A DNA stretch of 64,000 bases from Tetracladium setigerum. Its lineage: Eukaryota; Ascomycota; Leotiomycetes; Helotiales. Below, in pieces: positions 22,333-33,688 of the stretch. Every line of letters begins with the position of its first letter. The first letter of the stretch is position 1. Where the stretch lies: assembly GCA_031472005.1 (NCBI GenBank), contig PZJY01000002.1, positions 3,224,001 to 3,288,000 on the forward strand, written 5' to 3'. The translations under genes were made by a program, and so were the position numbers. Under the pieces are notes generated by a model, which saw nothing but the letters and a program-made list of their open reading frames with translations, did not search any database and had not been told where the DNA came from.

Positions 22333-23187
22333 CTACTCATCTTTCCTAATGGCAAAGAAGTAATTTCCCACCTTCTCACTGCCTGGAACTTCCTTCCACC
22401 CAACGCCTGGCACATACACAACTCCCATTACCATTGGACTATTCCAGCCCCTCTCCTTCAAGAAGTATGCTCTCAACTCCTCCTCATTAATATATTTATC
22501 CCAATCATGGGTCCCCCTGGGCACAATCCTCGCGATATCCTCGGCCACCAATTTAGTCGTAAACCAGCTCGTCCAAGTCCTCGCAATCGTGCTCATAACA
22601 ATCCAGCCCCCCGGTTTTACAAATGGTGTACAGAGATCGAGGAACTCGGCTGGGTAGGTGATATGCTCGATAACTTCGAAGCAGGACAGAATATCGTATT
22701 GCTCTTCGACCGTGGTTGGTTTCGGCAGAGCTTCGATTGACGTATTTAAGTAGGTCAATTTGCCGTGCAGGCTTGGATCCTGCTTTGCATGTTTCTTTGC
22801 AACGGCCAGTACTTCCGGAGAAGGATCAATGGCTGTGACGCTCCCGACGTTCGGCAGTCTTGCCGCGCTCTCAGCGAATATGCCACCTCCACACCCAACA
22901 TCTAGAACTCGCAATCCCGAAGTCGCAGGTGGTTTGGGTTGTGTAGCATGGCAATTCTTGATGAATTCCACACGGGAATTGTTCATCAAGTGAAGTAGCC
23001 TCGAGGAACCATGTGGATCCCACCAGCTTGAGGCGAGGGCATTGAAGTGCGAGACCTCGGTGGGATTTACCGAAGAGGTTCCGGAACTCGTGCTCAGCGA
23101 ACGGAATTGATTCTTGACATAGCGAGGAGCAGTTCGGAGGAGGAGGTTGAGATTCCGCACAGAGGTTTGTCGGAGCGGCGTAGTCAT
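22333..23187 (-). CDS. COQ3: Ubiquinone biosynthesis O-methyltransferase COQ3
   Basis: SAM-dependent O-methyltransferase carrying out both O-methylations of ubiquinone synthesis on the matrix side of the inner mitochondrial membrane. Single exon, 284 aa. The N-terminus is rich in Arg/Leu/Thr/Ser without acidic residues to about residue 38, a mitochondrial presequence. The UbiG/Coq3 signature follows: FNALASSWWDPHGSSRLLHLMN, then motif I VLDVGCGGGIFAES, the acidic ribose loop TAIDPS, CFEVIEHI (post I) and KPGGWIVMSTI. The C-terminal block (VPRGTHDWDKYI, then VGNYFFAIRK) is also typical. It is divergent from RIB3. Confidence 0.95.
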   Translation of the reverse strand: MTTPLRQTSVRNLNLLLRTAPRYVKNQFRSLSTSSGTSSVNPTEVSHFNALASSWWDPHGSSRLLHLMNNSRVEFIKNCHATQPKPPATSGLRVLDVGCGGGIFAESAARLPNVGSVTAIDPSPEVLAVAKKHAKQDPSLHGKLTYLNTSIEALPKPTTVEEQYDILSCFEVIEHITYPAEFLDLCTPFVKPGGWIVMSTIARTWTSWFTTKLVAEDIARIVPRGTHDWDKYINEEELRAYFLKERGWNSPMVMGVVYVPGVGWKEVPGSEKVGNYFFAIRKDE

Positions 23188-23675
23188 TGCTGATGCATCG
23201 ACTGGCAGTCGGGAAGGCTTGGTACTAGGTAGGTAGACTCGGAATATATTGTGGTTTGTCTACTCAGCGTCTCGCGCGAGGGTTGGTAATGCGATGCATG
23301 TAAATTGCAGCAAATTGTCGTTGATGATCAAGCTCCTCGGCACATCTCTCATAAGCAGTGTGGGCTAGCCGAATGGGGGCATCCGCCATAAAACTGACTT
23401 CGACACCACCTGCCTCGATCGCTCATTTACCTCCATGCCACCCCCCGAGATCAAGATCTGATATTTAAGTTGACATTCGAAGATAAATCACCCAAAGAAT
23501 CACTCATTGGACAGCTCTTTTGTACATATCGCTCAAATTGAAGTAATTGTTCACACAGGCGATATCGGTATCCTTCCCAATCCACCCCGCCATAAAAAAC
23601 ATTACATTCCAGAACGACGGAAACCGCGGGGCCACTTTTCCCTCAATACCAATATCACAAGCAAACCGAGCAGCA
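23188..23675. promoter_or_regulatory. Divergent promoter, COQ3 / RIB3
   Basis: 488 bp between divergent ATGs. I see no riboswitch-like structure or other specific element. Confidence 0.4.
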
Positions 23676-24444
23676 ATGCCTTCCTCAGACGTCGCACACG
23701 AGTTCGACTCGATAGAAGATACCATTCAAGCATTCAGTAGGCTCTCTTACCACTCCCCAAACTACTCGATCTTCCACTACACCTACTGACTCACAGCGCA
23801 GAAAACGGCGACTTCATCGTTGTACTCGATGATCTCTCCCGCGAGAACGAAGGCGACCTGATCATCGCCGCTTCCGATGTAACGACCGAGAAAATGGCCT
23901 TCATGGTCCGCTATACCTCTGGCCTAATATGCACACCCATCCTTCCCTCTCTTGCCGAGAAGCTGGAACTTCCTCAGATGGTCTCTGACAACCAGGATCC
24001 CAATCGAACCGCCTACACGATTTCAATTGACACGGAATCGCCAGAGACAAGCACGGGAATCAGCGCGCACGATCGCGCACTTACCTGCCGGACTTTGGCA
24101 AGCAGGAATGTGACAAAGGGAAACTTTAGACGACCTGGTCATGTCTTCCCATTGAGAGCGAAGGAGGGTGGCGTGAGGGAGAGGATAGGACATACGGAGG
24201 CGGCGGTGGAGTTCTGTAGGCTGGCCGGGAAGCCGCAAGTTGGCGTTATCTGTGAGATGGTGGAGGATGGAGAGACCGTTGCTGGACAGGCCTTGATGAG
24301 GGAGCCGGGCATGATGAGGAGAGACGGCTGTTTGGCATTTGGGAAGAAGTGGGGCTGAAGGTTTGTACGATTGCGGATTTGGTGGAGTATGTTGAGAGGA
24401 CCGAGGGGAAATTGGTCAAGAAGGCTACAAATGGTACAAAATAG
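23676..24444 (+). CDS. RIB3: 3,4-dihydroxy-2-butanone 4-phosphate synthase (one apparent lost base)
   Basis: Converts ribulose 5-phosphate to the four-carbon unit of riboflavin plus formate. Exons 23676-23736 and 23802-24444; the acceptor at 23801 gives DTIQAFKNGDFIVVLDD. RibB-family residues: SRENEGDLI (metal/substrate acidic loop), GISAHDRALTCRTLA, RPGHVFPLRA, GHTEAAVEF and GVICEM. As read, the frame stops at 24355-24357 in KKWG*, yet the next frame continues LKVCTIADLVEYVERTEGKL, the normal RIB3 C-terminus. The run at 24351-24354 has four G where five would join them into 234 aa. RIB3 is normally essential for prototrophy, so a sequence error is more likely than a broken gene. Confidence 0.92.
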
Positions 24445-27065
24445 GTAGTCTAGAAATGTACTTGTTATGATTTTTGACCCCTATTCTATTATTTGGGAGT
24501 CGTGTGAAGTGTTGCAGACTGGTTCCTGGTTCCATGGAGGCATGCCAAGTCATTTGCTGCAATACTCGAAGTCAAGTAAAGAAACTTTCCAAACATCAGA
24601 TAGATCTAGCTGCGCGACTCTCCGCATCTGCAGATGCATCCTTCGGCAAGAAAGTATAAACACGAAGATCCTATAGTTCCTGTACTTCATAAAACAGGCA
24701 GCAGCTTTCAACCGTGGATTCGGGAGGTGGACGGCTGCTAGACACCAGGAGAGATATGAGGGTGTGTATGCACATGTAAGGCTCTGAGTCAGTAGACAAC
24801 CCTCACAATGATCACACTAGTTCGGCAGATTTGCAACTTTTACAAGTCAAGTTTACTTGTTCCCTTATTTTATTTTATTTTTTTAAAAGAAAAGAGCGCC
24901 CGAACATTTGGGCATAGGTGGGGGAGATGCATATTGTATGCCCGCTGGCTAAGGTACATACTAGGCGTCATGTCAGGTCGGAATAGTATCTCTTTCAAGT
25001 TAGAAGGATTTTCGAAATCGAAGCGTCTATTTTGTGTGTGTATACCCCTATCAATCATTTGCCTCATTTTTACCATGGAGAGAGACAGGCATACGAATTA
25101 CTTCTTTCCCGGATCTTTTCAGACTTTCATTCACTTTGATTCGTGTAAGTTCAAGTCGAGTGAAATTCGGTGGCCTACAGATCATATGTCGAATATTGTC
25201 TTCGAACCGTTTCTTCTTTCTCAATCGTTGATGGATTGTATCTGATAAATTATCTAATAAAATATCAAACGAGAACTTGAGTGTATACTGTTGGTGTTCT
25301 AAATCAAAGGTTTCATTATAAGCTTGGGCTTGGTAAAGAAAGAAAGAATTCAAGTTGTACAAAGATATTCAATTCCAATTATGTACACCCTCCCCTAAGT
25401 ACAAAGACAAGGGATCTATCTATCCATCTATCTGCACTCTTTTATCTGAGTCTGAGTGTCACGAAGTTGGGAATTATTTTCATGCTGATTACTGAGTACA
25501 TTTTGTCTCCTAGCCTGGCACCAACTTTAATAACTGTTGAATACATCTCTATACCAAGACAAGTATCAGGTTCAGGTCTACTATTCGAGCATATATGATA
25601 GCTGTGTGTGGCATTTGTCTTTGGGATATTGTGACTATTATACTTGTCCAAAATACCTACCTATGCTGACTGGGGGAGATTAGATGGAGTTTTTGATATA
25701 AATAACAATTGTGTGAAAAAAAAAATTGAAATTCCACCAAATTCGAACATAAAATTGTTAACCTGCAGCCTTGGTGAGATTCCTGTATAATGAAAATGAA
25801 ATGTATATCTAACCTCTTTGACAAACACACATATATATGTTTAATATCTTTGCGTGGTTTGAAGAACTAACATCCATCCAGACCTACCTTTGTTTGAAAC
25901 CCCGAGTCGGGGGAAGAGAGAGAGAGCTGTGAAAGTGTTTTGTTTTGATGGTTTCAATCCCCCACGGAAGATGATATTTATGATGAGCTATTAGAAACAG
26001 TAAGAATGAGGATTGCGAGAAGAAGAGGCGGTAAGGTGTGCTCGGTGGCATGAACTGTTAAGAACTGACACCCATGCTTGTGCTGTAGCTAGAACCACGG
26101 GATTCATGAAATAAAAAACTCCACCCGATCCACCAAGATAGCAAATGATACATCGTACATCATACATCAATCTTCCATGTTCCCTCGGCTCGGTTAGATC
26201 ATAGTAAGGCTGACTGTGTGGGAAAGCACAGCAAAACAAGATCACAGGACTCCGAAAGCGTCTGTTGTTAGAACTTCGGATGCTAAATTCACAAGCACAG
26301 AAAGACTGTCATATTTTCTTTCTTCATTTGTCTTGTCTTGAGATTGGCAATTGTCATTCTATGTCATTCTCTATGAAGACTGACGAGGTGCAGATGGGCT
26401 TGATAGTTGGTCACTTCCCTCCTTGAAACTTCAGTGTAGATATCAATACACAGCTCGCTTAGGGGAAGTTGAGCAACTACCTACTTAGGCAAGGTACACA
26501 CCTGTGGGATCGCCACTTCCCCCAAACTTTGCGGTGCACAGCTGAAACTCGGCTATATGATCCTAAATTGTGGTAGACAGGCAAACGGGAGTTACTAGAA
26601 GTGCCCGGTAAATTTGCTTTTTCAGTTTCGCTTCACCTGTGGGCGTTCAAGATTGATCGTCGATCAGATATCGTTGAAAGGAGGAGAAGGCTTTGGATAT
26701 GCAGTAACAGGTTCCCCGGCGGGGACCTCAAGCAGACCGCCGTTACAGTACCAAACTTTAGCATGCATAGAAAAAAGAAACCAACTATCATAAAGCACGC
26801 GGCGAAAGGTTGTCCAGCAATCAGGATGGAGGACGTTGACTTTCTGGAAGCCTGTTCTCGGCCGAATACTCGACAGAATAAACAAACATAAGTTTTGCAT
26901 GCACGACTTGCATCAAGCTGCAGAGTGACGAAAAAAAGACATACAGTCCCGCAGACTTCAGGGTCCGGTTGTTATGTAAGTAGCGGTGGCAACTTTGCTG
27001 CCTAACATTTTCAGATCCTATAACTTTCAACAGTACCCAAACGAAACAACGACAAAAAAGTAAAC
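24445..27065. other. Gene-poor region, left part
   Basis: About 2.6 kb of AT-rich sequence with stop codons in all frames. The short open frames (up to about 145 codons near 24.8-25.2 kb) are Phe/Leu/Ser/Ile-rich on both strands, as expected of AT-rich noncoding DNA. No known family recognised. Confidence 0.45.
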
Positions 27066-27366
27066 ATGGCCACTCGACCCGTCGTCGATGTCGCCGCCGC
27101 CACCACCATCCCCAAAGATTGACACCCCTTTCAAATCTCCTCCATAATTTCCAAAGACCAAAGAGGAGCCGCCTACAGACCGCAAGAAACAGTTACTAGA
27201 AACGCTGAAACACTTGTATCCAAAGCCCAGCTTCTGAGCCACACAATCCAATCCACCACAACCAAACTTGTCAGATTACTCTGAAACATTATGTCGGCCT
27301 CCTAACTTGCTCAGGAACAAAGAGACCAAGCACTGACTCGACCTGGTGCCCGGAACCCGGAACAAT
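27066..27366 (+). pseudogene. Possible degenerate or mis-sequenced small gene
   Basis: A well-placed ATG (context aaacATGG) opens MATRPVVDVAAATTIPKD, then TGA, then the same frame runs on about 55 codons (HPFQISSIISKDQRGAAYRP and onward) to TGA near 27281. A plausible intron (gtcaga...cctaacttgctcag, with a CTAAC branch site) would join to EQRDQALTRPGARNPEQ and a stop. The composition is more protein-like than the flanks. I know no homologue. It may be a relic, or a small gene hit by the same base losses seen elsewhere here. Confidence 0.25.
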
Positions 27367-29580
27367 AGAATCAACAGCACGGAAAGTGGAGTGGCTCCTG
27401 AATGCGAGAGTCCCGAAAGCTGCGAGAGGCTAGGGAAGGAGACGCTGTCTCATTATTCCTATTCTAGACAGCGGTTTCCTGTTGAAGGCGTGAAGTTGAA
27501 GATTGGGGCTGCTGAAACGGAGTGTCTTGATTGTTTGACCATTTATGGGTCGACCAGAAAGCTCGGTTGTGGGGAAAGAGTTTAACTTAGTTGTTGCTGG
27601 TACGAGATGTGGTGTTAGCTCGATCCGCTTTGACGCCCCCTTTCGACTTTCTTGCTCACTTGACTGAATGGTGCTGCGTTCATCTTGGATATGGCGAGAG
27701 GATGTTTCTTGGAATATTTTATTAGCTGTCTTTGGAAGCAAGCGAGCAGCCGAGGTTGAGAGGATGAAAAGTGAGGAGTATGATTACAAGAGGCTTCTGG
27801 TTTGTGAATAGCTTGCTCGGTGGGTATAGTACCGATATGATGTGAATTAGCGTCCGGGGAGGCAGCAAACCATGAGATGATCTATTGAAAGTCCACTTGT
27901 ATCCTTGGAATAGCGGAAGTCCTGGTTAGGGTTGTTAGCGGTGTTGCGGTGTTGGGAACTTAGGATGCCATCGTACATTCCCAATTCCTGCAAAACAAAA
28001 ACGGCGAGCTCGTGCACTGCGTTTGTCCGGCCAGAGGTAATTTAGGAGGAAGCTAAAGTGCACTTGTCCGGAACCGAAACTCTGAAGGATTGAAAGGACC
28101 TCGTGATGGTCCGAGGCAGTGGTTCTCCTCAGGGGAAATTTAGTGACTTGCATGCAGCGTTGAAGGCAAGCGTGGCACGACAGCGGCAGGAGTTCTTCCA
28201 GAAGGCACCGCAAATTCGCTTCATCGTCATCATACCAGTGGCATGAATGGATGAAATGACCTAGACTCGGAAAGCGTGTAAAGGCTTGCATAGCCGGAGA
28301 TTGAGAATCATTTCCAAAGATTGATGGCCATCCAATTCTTACCAATTTCCCTGGACGATACTCCGTACGTCGAATAGTAATGAAGGCACGTACGGCCCGG
28401 AGAGTTGCCAGAAACAGGAACCTTCGGTGCTTGACGATTCAAGATAGTTAGGTCATTATTGACGCCCAAGGTCTTGGTTGTGAACCATTGGTGTTGTTGG
28501 GTTTGTGGTGGAGCGAGGAACGAGAAAGCATTGACACCGAGGAAGAAAATGAAACACTTCTAGAAGGCGGGATTTACCCTTCGTTGAACAAGCGGGTTGT
28601 ACTGCAGTGCTCGCTCCTATTGGCGATGCCACCGCGACTTTTTTGAACTCAGTTTCTATTTAGAGAAGAAATGATGCTGATCAGCATTTCATTGTTGTAG
28701 TAGGAAAGTACAAACGAGAAATATGAACCCAATGTGATGTTGGAACAATGGAGATCACTCTCAGCAGCTCGCTTAGCAAGTGTTTGTCAACCACAATTCC
28801 TGCAGAAGCCCCAAACCCCAAACAATGTCGTTATCTTTCTCTCGAGTGGGAAAAGCAAGTTGACCAGAGCCCGAGGTCACCGCCGTTGAGCTTTTGGACG
28901 CTAAACCAGCAAGCAGGTGCATTGTTCAGGAAGAAGAAGCAACTTCAGAGGCAGGGAAGTTAATGGGGACTACTGAGAAACACGAGGCTTTGCTAGGCTG
29001 GAGGTTAAGGTTGATGGAGATCTTCTCTCAGGAACACCTCCTCTGCTGGTCGTCGGAGGATACCTCGATAGGATGATGGTGTGAGCGTGAACCTGCTGAT
29101 GATCCAAGATGTGATGTGGTGTGGCCTGGCCTGAAGCAGATCATTTTACAAGTGACATGGGGTCCACGTTGCGTTGCTTCCAAAGCAGGGGCGGCGGTCG
29201 AGCGGCAAGCTTGGAAGGCAATGATAATACCAAGGTACAGTAATGCTATAGCCATGTTAGTTGTGTTATTCACCTGCAAACTTCGTCCTTGTTGATGGAT
29301 TGTTATGATCCAATAATGCTACAAGTATACAAAACCCAATTGAGCAAGTGGTGGGCCACAATAATGAAGAATGAATCTTACCCAAGCCCAGCAGTCAGAT
29401 TATTACGGGAGTTTGTGCATTATTCATATCCGTATTAAATTCTTATTCTCCCGTCTGCTGCTGGCTGGTCTCTTTTGAGGTTTTGCACAGGCCTCCTCCG
29501 TCCTCCCACAACTTCGCGTGGCAGTCCACTTTGCTTGCAGTGGTGTGGATGTAGTCCATGCACGCGGCGTCCAATTTAAG

Positions 29581-29604
29581 ATGCTTCCATGCTTCCATGC
29601 TTCC
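29581..29604. repeat. Tandem repeat, ATGCTTCC x3
   Basis: Three exact copies of an 8-bp unit in intergenic DNA. Confidence 0.95.
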
Positions 29605-29659
29605 ACGATCTTTCCGGAAACCAGTCAGAACAAGGAGGGCTGGAGGGCTGGAGGGGCGA

Positions 29660-29682
29660 TTCTTCTTCTTCTTCTTCTTCTC
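29660..29682. repeat. TTC microsatellite
   Basis: Uninterrupted TTC run in intergenic DNA, directly followed by TACGGAGTA at 29683-29691. Confidence 0.95.
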
Positions 29683-30393
29683 TACGGAGTACCCACCAGA
29701 CCAAGTCACCAAACCAGACCGGCCTCTCCTGGCAGCAAGCATGTCGATGAGACGAGCCGGCTTCCTCACCAGCATCCGGCGGCGCATTGCACTTTCCTTC
29801 TCTCGAATTGAGTATGCACGACTTTGCTCCCCCGATGAGATCCACCCCATACGGGATTCCATTCCACCTTCAGGTTGATGTTTCACGGCGGCCTCCCTCC
29901 ATGAATGTTACTGTACTGTCCTGTACTTACAGCATGAACAAATGAACAACATCACAATCAGCCGATAGGTATGACAGCGGCGGCGGCGGCACAACAACAA
30001 TAATCGTGGCAGCATTCTCCATCGATCGGACCGAAGCCGTTGGCACACAACATGGCATTTTAACCTGCGGTTTGTACTGCACCATATAATTGCGGTCGTG
30101 CCTGGAAGGAAAGTCAATAAATGATACTTTTACACTTCGTGCCTGGGAGGGAAATTAGATGGAGACAGTGCCTGCAAGCACGGCGGTAACCACATAGATA
30201 GAGGCAAGTCGTTTCGTTTCTTCTTCAGCCAGCGGCCCCATTTAGGCAGCGTGGCCGTTGTGCGCGTGTGAGGCTTCCTGCTCTTGCCTCCTGAAGAGTA
30301 AAGTCGAAGGACAAGCTTGTTTCAAGAGATTTGGGACGATGCCTTGTCAGAGATTTGTTATCGAGGGCGACTGGGGACAGTAACTGCTGTCCG

Positions 30394-30677
30394 GTACTGT
30401 ACGGTACTGTACGGTACAGGACGGCAATGTAAGGTAATGTCATGTAATGTAATGCACGATGGTGACGAGGGTGAGCAGGCAAAGGAGGATTAATAATGGT
30501 GAGGAGAGTTGCAATGCATCAATTATCTGCGAGGGTTCACTTGATTTGCTTCCCATCTCACCCATCTCCACGGCAAGGGACCGCCGTTAGTTATTCTCTG
30601 GTACGTACGAATAGATAGAAAGATAGGTATTGTCGTGTCGTACTTTGAAGTATACAAGGTACAGTACCGTACAGTAC
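30394..30677. repeat. 19-bp perfect inverted repeat (arms 30394-30412 and 30659-30677)
   Basis: The left arm reads GTACTGTACGGTACTGTAC, itself an 11-bp-spaced repeat of GTACTGTAC; the right arm is its exact reverse complement, 246 bp away. A related 13-mer pair (29907-29919 and 30671-30683) also matches in inverted orientation. No ORF lies between the arms. Confidence 0.9.
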
Positions 30678-30985
30678 AGTAACTATTATGGTTATTAGTA
30701 TATTATCCTGCCCAACCCAAACAGGGGCAATAATCAACTGCCTCGCAATGATGAGGGCGCAATTTAGGCGGAACGTAAGATGTGCCTCGCTGCAGTTAGA
30801 GGTAGAGCAGGCGGGCGAGTCTGAAATCTGAGTTTGGAAGTTTGGAACCTGAGCAGCAGCATTGACACCCTTCTAGAAAGTCTCTAGAAACAGGGGGGAG
30901 GGAGGAAGGAGGAGATGGTGGTGGGGGGAAGGAGCAGGGAAGGGGTCAGGTGCATGAATCAATGCCCGCATGGAAGAATAATGGA

Positions 30986-31008
30986 ACACACACACACACA
31001 CACACACA
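30986..31008. repeat. AC microsatellite
   Basis: Uninterrupted AC dinucleotide run, 23 nt. Confidence 0.97.
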
Positions 31009-31018
31009 GTGACAGAGA

Positions 31019-31050
31019 GAGGAGGAGGAGGAGGAGGAGGAGGAGGAGGA
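31019..31050. repeat. GGA microsatellite
   Basis: Uninterrupted GGA run, just 10 bp after the AC run. Confidence 0.97.
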
Positions 31051-31260
31051 AACAAGGTACCTGCCTACGACTACTGCATGTGTTATTTAATTATTTTATT
31101 TATTTATGGATATACATTTACTACTGGATTGGGATAGAGATGTGTTTGGGCTGGTGCTAGCGTGGAAGACGCATGGAAGCCCGTCAAGCTCGAGTTTGAT
31201 AGCGAACTACTTTGGCTCATCATAAGAACTTTTGATGTCCCTCGTCCCTCGTACCCGTTG

Positions 31261-31291
31261 ACTCCTTGACTACTCCTTGACACTCCTTGAC
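31261..31291. repeat. Tandem repeat, ACTCCTTGAC x3
   Basis: Copies at 31261-31270, 31272-31281 and 31282-31291. Confidence 0.95.
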
Positions 31292-31778
31292 TTTGACTCC
31301 TGGCATCCTGTTGACCTGTTCAGCCCATTTCCCCACAGCTTCCGACGACTGACTGTGATCTCTCTCTGGCATCTCCCTGGTCGGCACTCTCATCACATCA
31401 CCACCCACCCAGCACTGGCGCATAACAATCAAGAAGAGCTGCTACAATACTAGTACTTCAGCAAGCAATACATTCGACATTCGACACTCTCCGCACTACA
31501 TACACTACAACTTCCTACCAGAACCACAGGCAAAAGACGGTGTCTCCTCGCACGCCAGCTGTCATTTCCAACCCCCACACTACTCCTACTCGATCGCCAA
31601 TAATCCAATTATTCGATAGCTACAGGACCTCGTTGTCTCTGCTTCTGTACCTCCCTACCCAACCGAGGCTGCTGGAGACCAGTTCCCAGGTCATTTGGAC
31701 TTCTAATCTGAGCTTTAATTACCTACCTAGGTACTCTCGCTATTATTGCTGGGAACTAAGAATTCTTCTACCCAGGCA

Positions 31779-31801
31779 TTCTTCTTCTTCTTCTTCTTCT
31801 T
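31779..31801. repeat. TTC microsatellite
   Basis: Uninterrupted TTC run in the presumed leader of the C2H2 regulator. Confidence 0.95.
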
Positions 31802-32848
31802 GCCACTACCAGCAACCTACCATTGACCACCGAGAGAGCTGCTGCAGAAGCAAAATATACCTCCGTACCCTGTCCTGTCCCTGTCTTCCTTGACCTTTCC
31901 CTGCCTGGCCTTAAAAAGCTGGGACCCGCGTTGCCGAGATTTTCGAGAAGCTGCGCTGCGCTGCCTCCGAAGGAAATCAGACCCCAACAACCTTCACGAT
32001 CAAACCTCCAAAAACACGAAACAACACTCTTCTTCCTCGACACTTCTGGCCCATTGTCTACCTCGTCTACTCCTCCCTCCTCCTCCGCACTCTCCCCATC
32101 GCCGGATTACTGTTGCACGGTCAAAAGCATCTACCATCTGGCCATCTCCCCTGAACGCGTTTCCCCGTCCTCTCCGCGAATTATTTCTTGTCCACCGACC
32201 GGTCTGCTTTGCAGCCCGCCCTGACTCGACTCCGCGCAACACGATTATTTCTCTCACTCGCAAGTTTGCCTGCCCGTACCAGGAAAAGCTCCTGGTTGTG
32301 AGCTGCATGCTAACGATCCACAGATTCCGCGATGCGCAAAACTTCTTGATAAACAATCCATTCTTCACCTACCTCGACGCCGCCGCCGCCGCCTCCTGCT
32401 TCTAGACTCACTCTTTGGCTCTTGCCCCCTTCCGAACAAGCTGAAGACGACTCAAGCATCCACAAACTCGATCGACCGCAGATCTACAAGCAGTCCCGTC
32501 TGTTAACGAAAGAACTTTTCCAGATCAGAGCCTAAATACGTCTCGGATTTGAAAGCCTTTGGGCAGCGACCGGATATCCCACAAGACATCATAATACCAA
32601 ACAGCGAAGTCTCAGAACCCTCCCATTCAACTGCTGGGACACACGCCCACCTTGTCAAGCTGTCTTTGTTCTTTGAACACGTCTGCGACATTGGGTTTAC
32701 CAACTATTCTCTTCCGATAGATCATTTCTTCAGACGAACGACTGGCTCGTGCCGTAACCACTGCAAGGAACCGTCCAGCTTTCCGTTCAACACACCTTGC
32801 AAGACGGAAATCATATTCAGGACTTCCGAGTGACCCGAGCAGACAAAT

Positions 32849-32873
32849 ACACACACATACACACATACACACA
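32849..32873. repeat. ACACACAT-type microsatellite
   Basis: AC-rich run broken by regular T in the presumed leader. Confidence 0.9.
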
Positions 32874-33688
32874 TCGTAGATTTGGTGCTACCTGCGGAAA
32901 TTCTCCTTGTCCAGAGCCCCCTTGCAACAACAGCCGATCCAGGTACCTCCACTGCACCCAATTTTGTGCCAGTGCCCCCTACACGACAACAGGGTGATCA
33001 GCAAAGTCCATTCACCGCCCAGTCAACTTAACCGGTGGTTTGGCGATTACGGTCTGTGCTTCCAATTGCCGTTTCCCAAGACCAACTTTGACGGTTCGCT
33101 CCCAAGCTTTCGGCAGTAATTATTCCAGGTCAGTTTGATACTTTCGCTTTTGTCTCTGCGCTGCCTATCACATACATTGTGAAAGGCTGAGCACTCGGGT
33201 CGATGCATATCTGCAGACCTCACTATCCACTTCTTACGCCCGTTTCTTTTTCCAACATCCTGATCTCCAGATGCATGAATTGGCGGTGAGCCTCTTTTTG
33301 CCATGGTATCTATGAACAACCCATCCATCAATAAATACATCCCGCAGAGCTAATACTTTTATTTCCAGCAGCTTGCTTGTGTCAATTCCCGAAGTACAGG
33401 TCCCATTTCAATATTGAGTTTCTCACAAGTTCGATCACGTTACCGTTCGGCTCGTTCAACTCACTGAAGCTATTCGAATCTTAGAAAGCTACCTCCAGCT
33501 CATCCGCTGTGCATTTCCCAGCAAGTCTTCCCCCGAGACATCACCCACTCTGAGACACCGTACCAAAGTCTCGAATCTGATCCATACAATTGGACGGACG
33601 CCTGAACCGAGCGTTGAGATCTCTCTATAAGCATCTCGACCTTCCGTCTTGTGTGGGCGCAGATCAGTATTCTCCGTCTCTACTAGTG

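Larger units (their letters stand above)
27367..29900. other. Gene-poor region, middle part
   Basis: Non-coding as far as I can tell. The longest frame, 28345-27935 on the minus strand (136 codons, Cys/His/Trp-rich), has no recognisable domain and no clear splice partners. Repeats here are listed separately. TACTCCGTA is at 28359-28367 and TACGGAGTA at 29683-29691. Confidence 0.4.
29901..31440. other. Gene-poor region, right part with TACTGTAC-type repeats
   Basis: No gene seen. The stretch is unusually rich in GTAC/TACTGTAC words, in AATGTAA-type near-repeats at about 30425-30455, and in microsatellites. The repeats are given as separate entries. Confidence 0.5.
31441..33688. promoter_or_regulatory. 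Pyrimidine-rich upstream/leader region of the C2H2 regulator
   Basis: About 2.2 kb before the start codon, strongly C/T- and CA-rich on the plus strand, like long fungal 5' leaders. It holds many ATGs in short frames and plausible GT/AG sites, so a spliced leader with upstream ORFs is likely but unproven. Microsatellites: TTC run 31779-31801 and an (ACAC)nAT run 32849-32873. No separate gene is supported. Confidence 0.4.

Noticed and set aside
27935..28345. Minus-strand ORF of 136 codons as a gene
   Set aside because: No recognisable domain, no splice partners, odd Cys/His/Trp-rich composition; more likely a chance frame in the gene-poor block.
31890..32405. Plus-strand ORF of 171 codons upstream of the C2H2 gene
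   Set aside because: The composition follows the C/T-rich leader, the minus strand is open over the same stretch, and no domain is seen.
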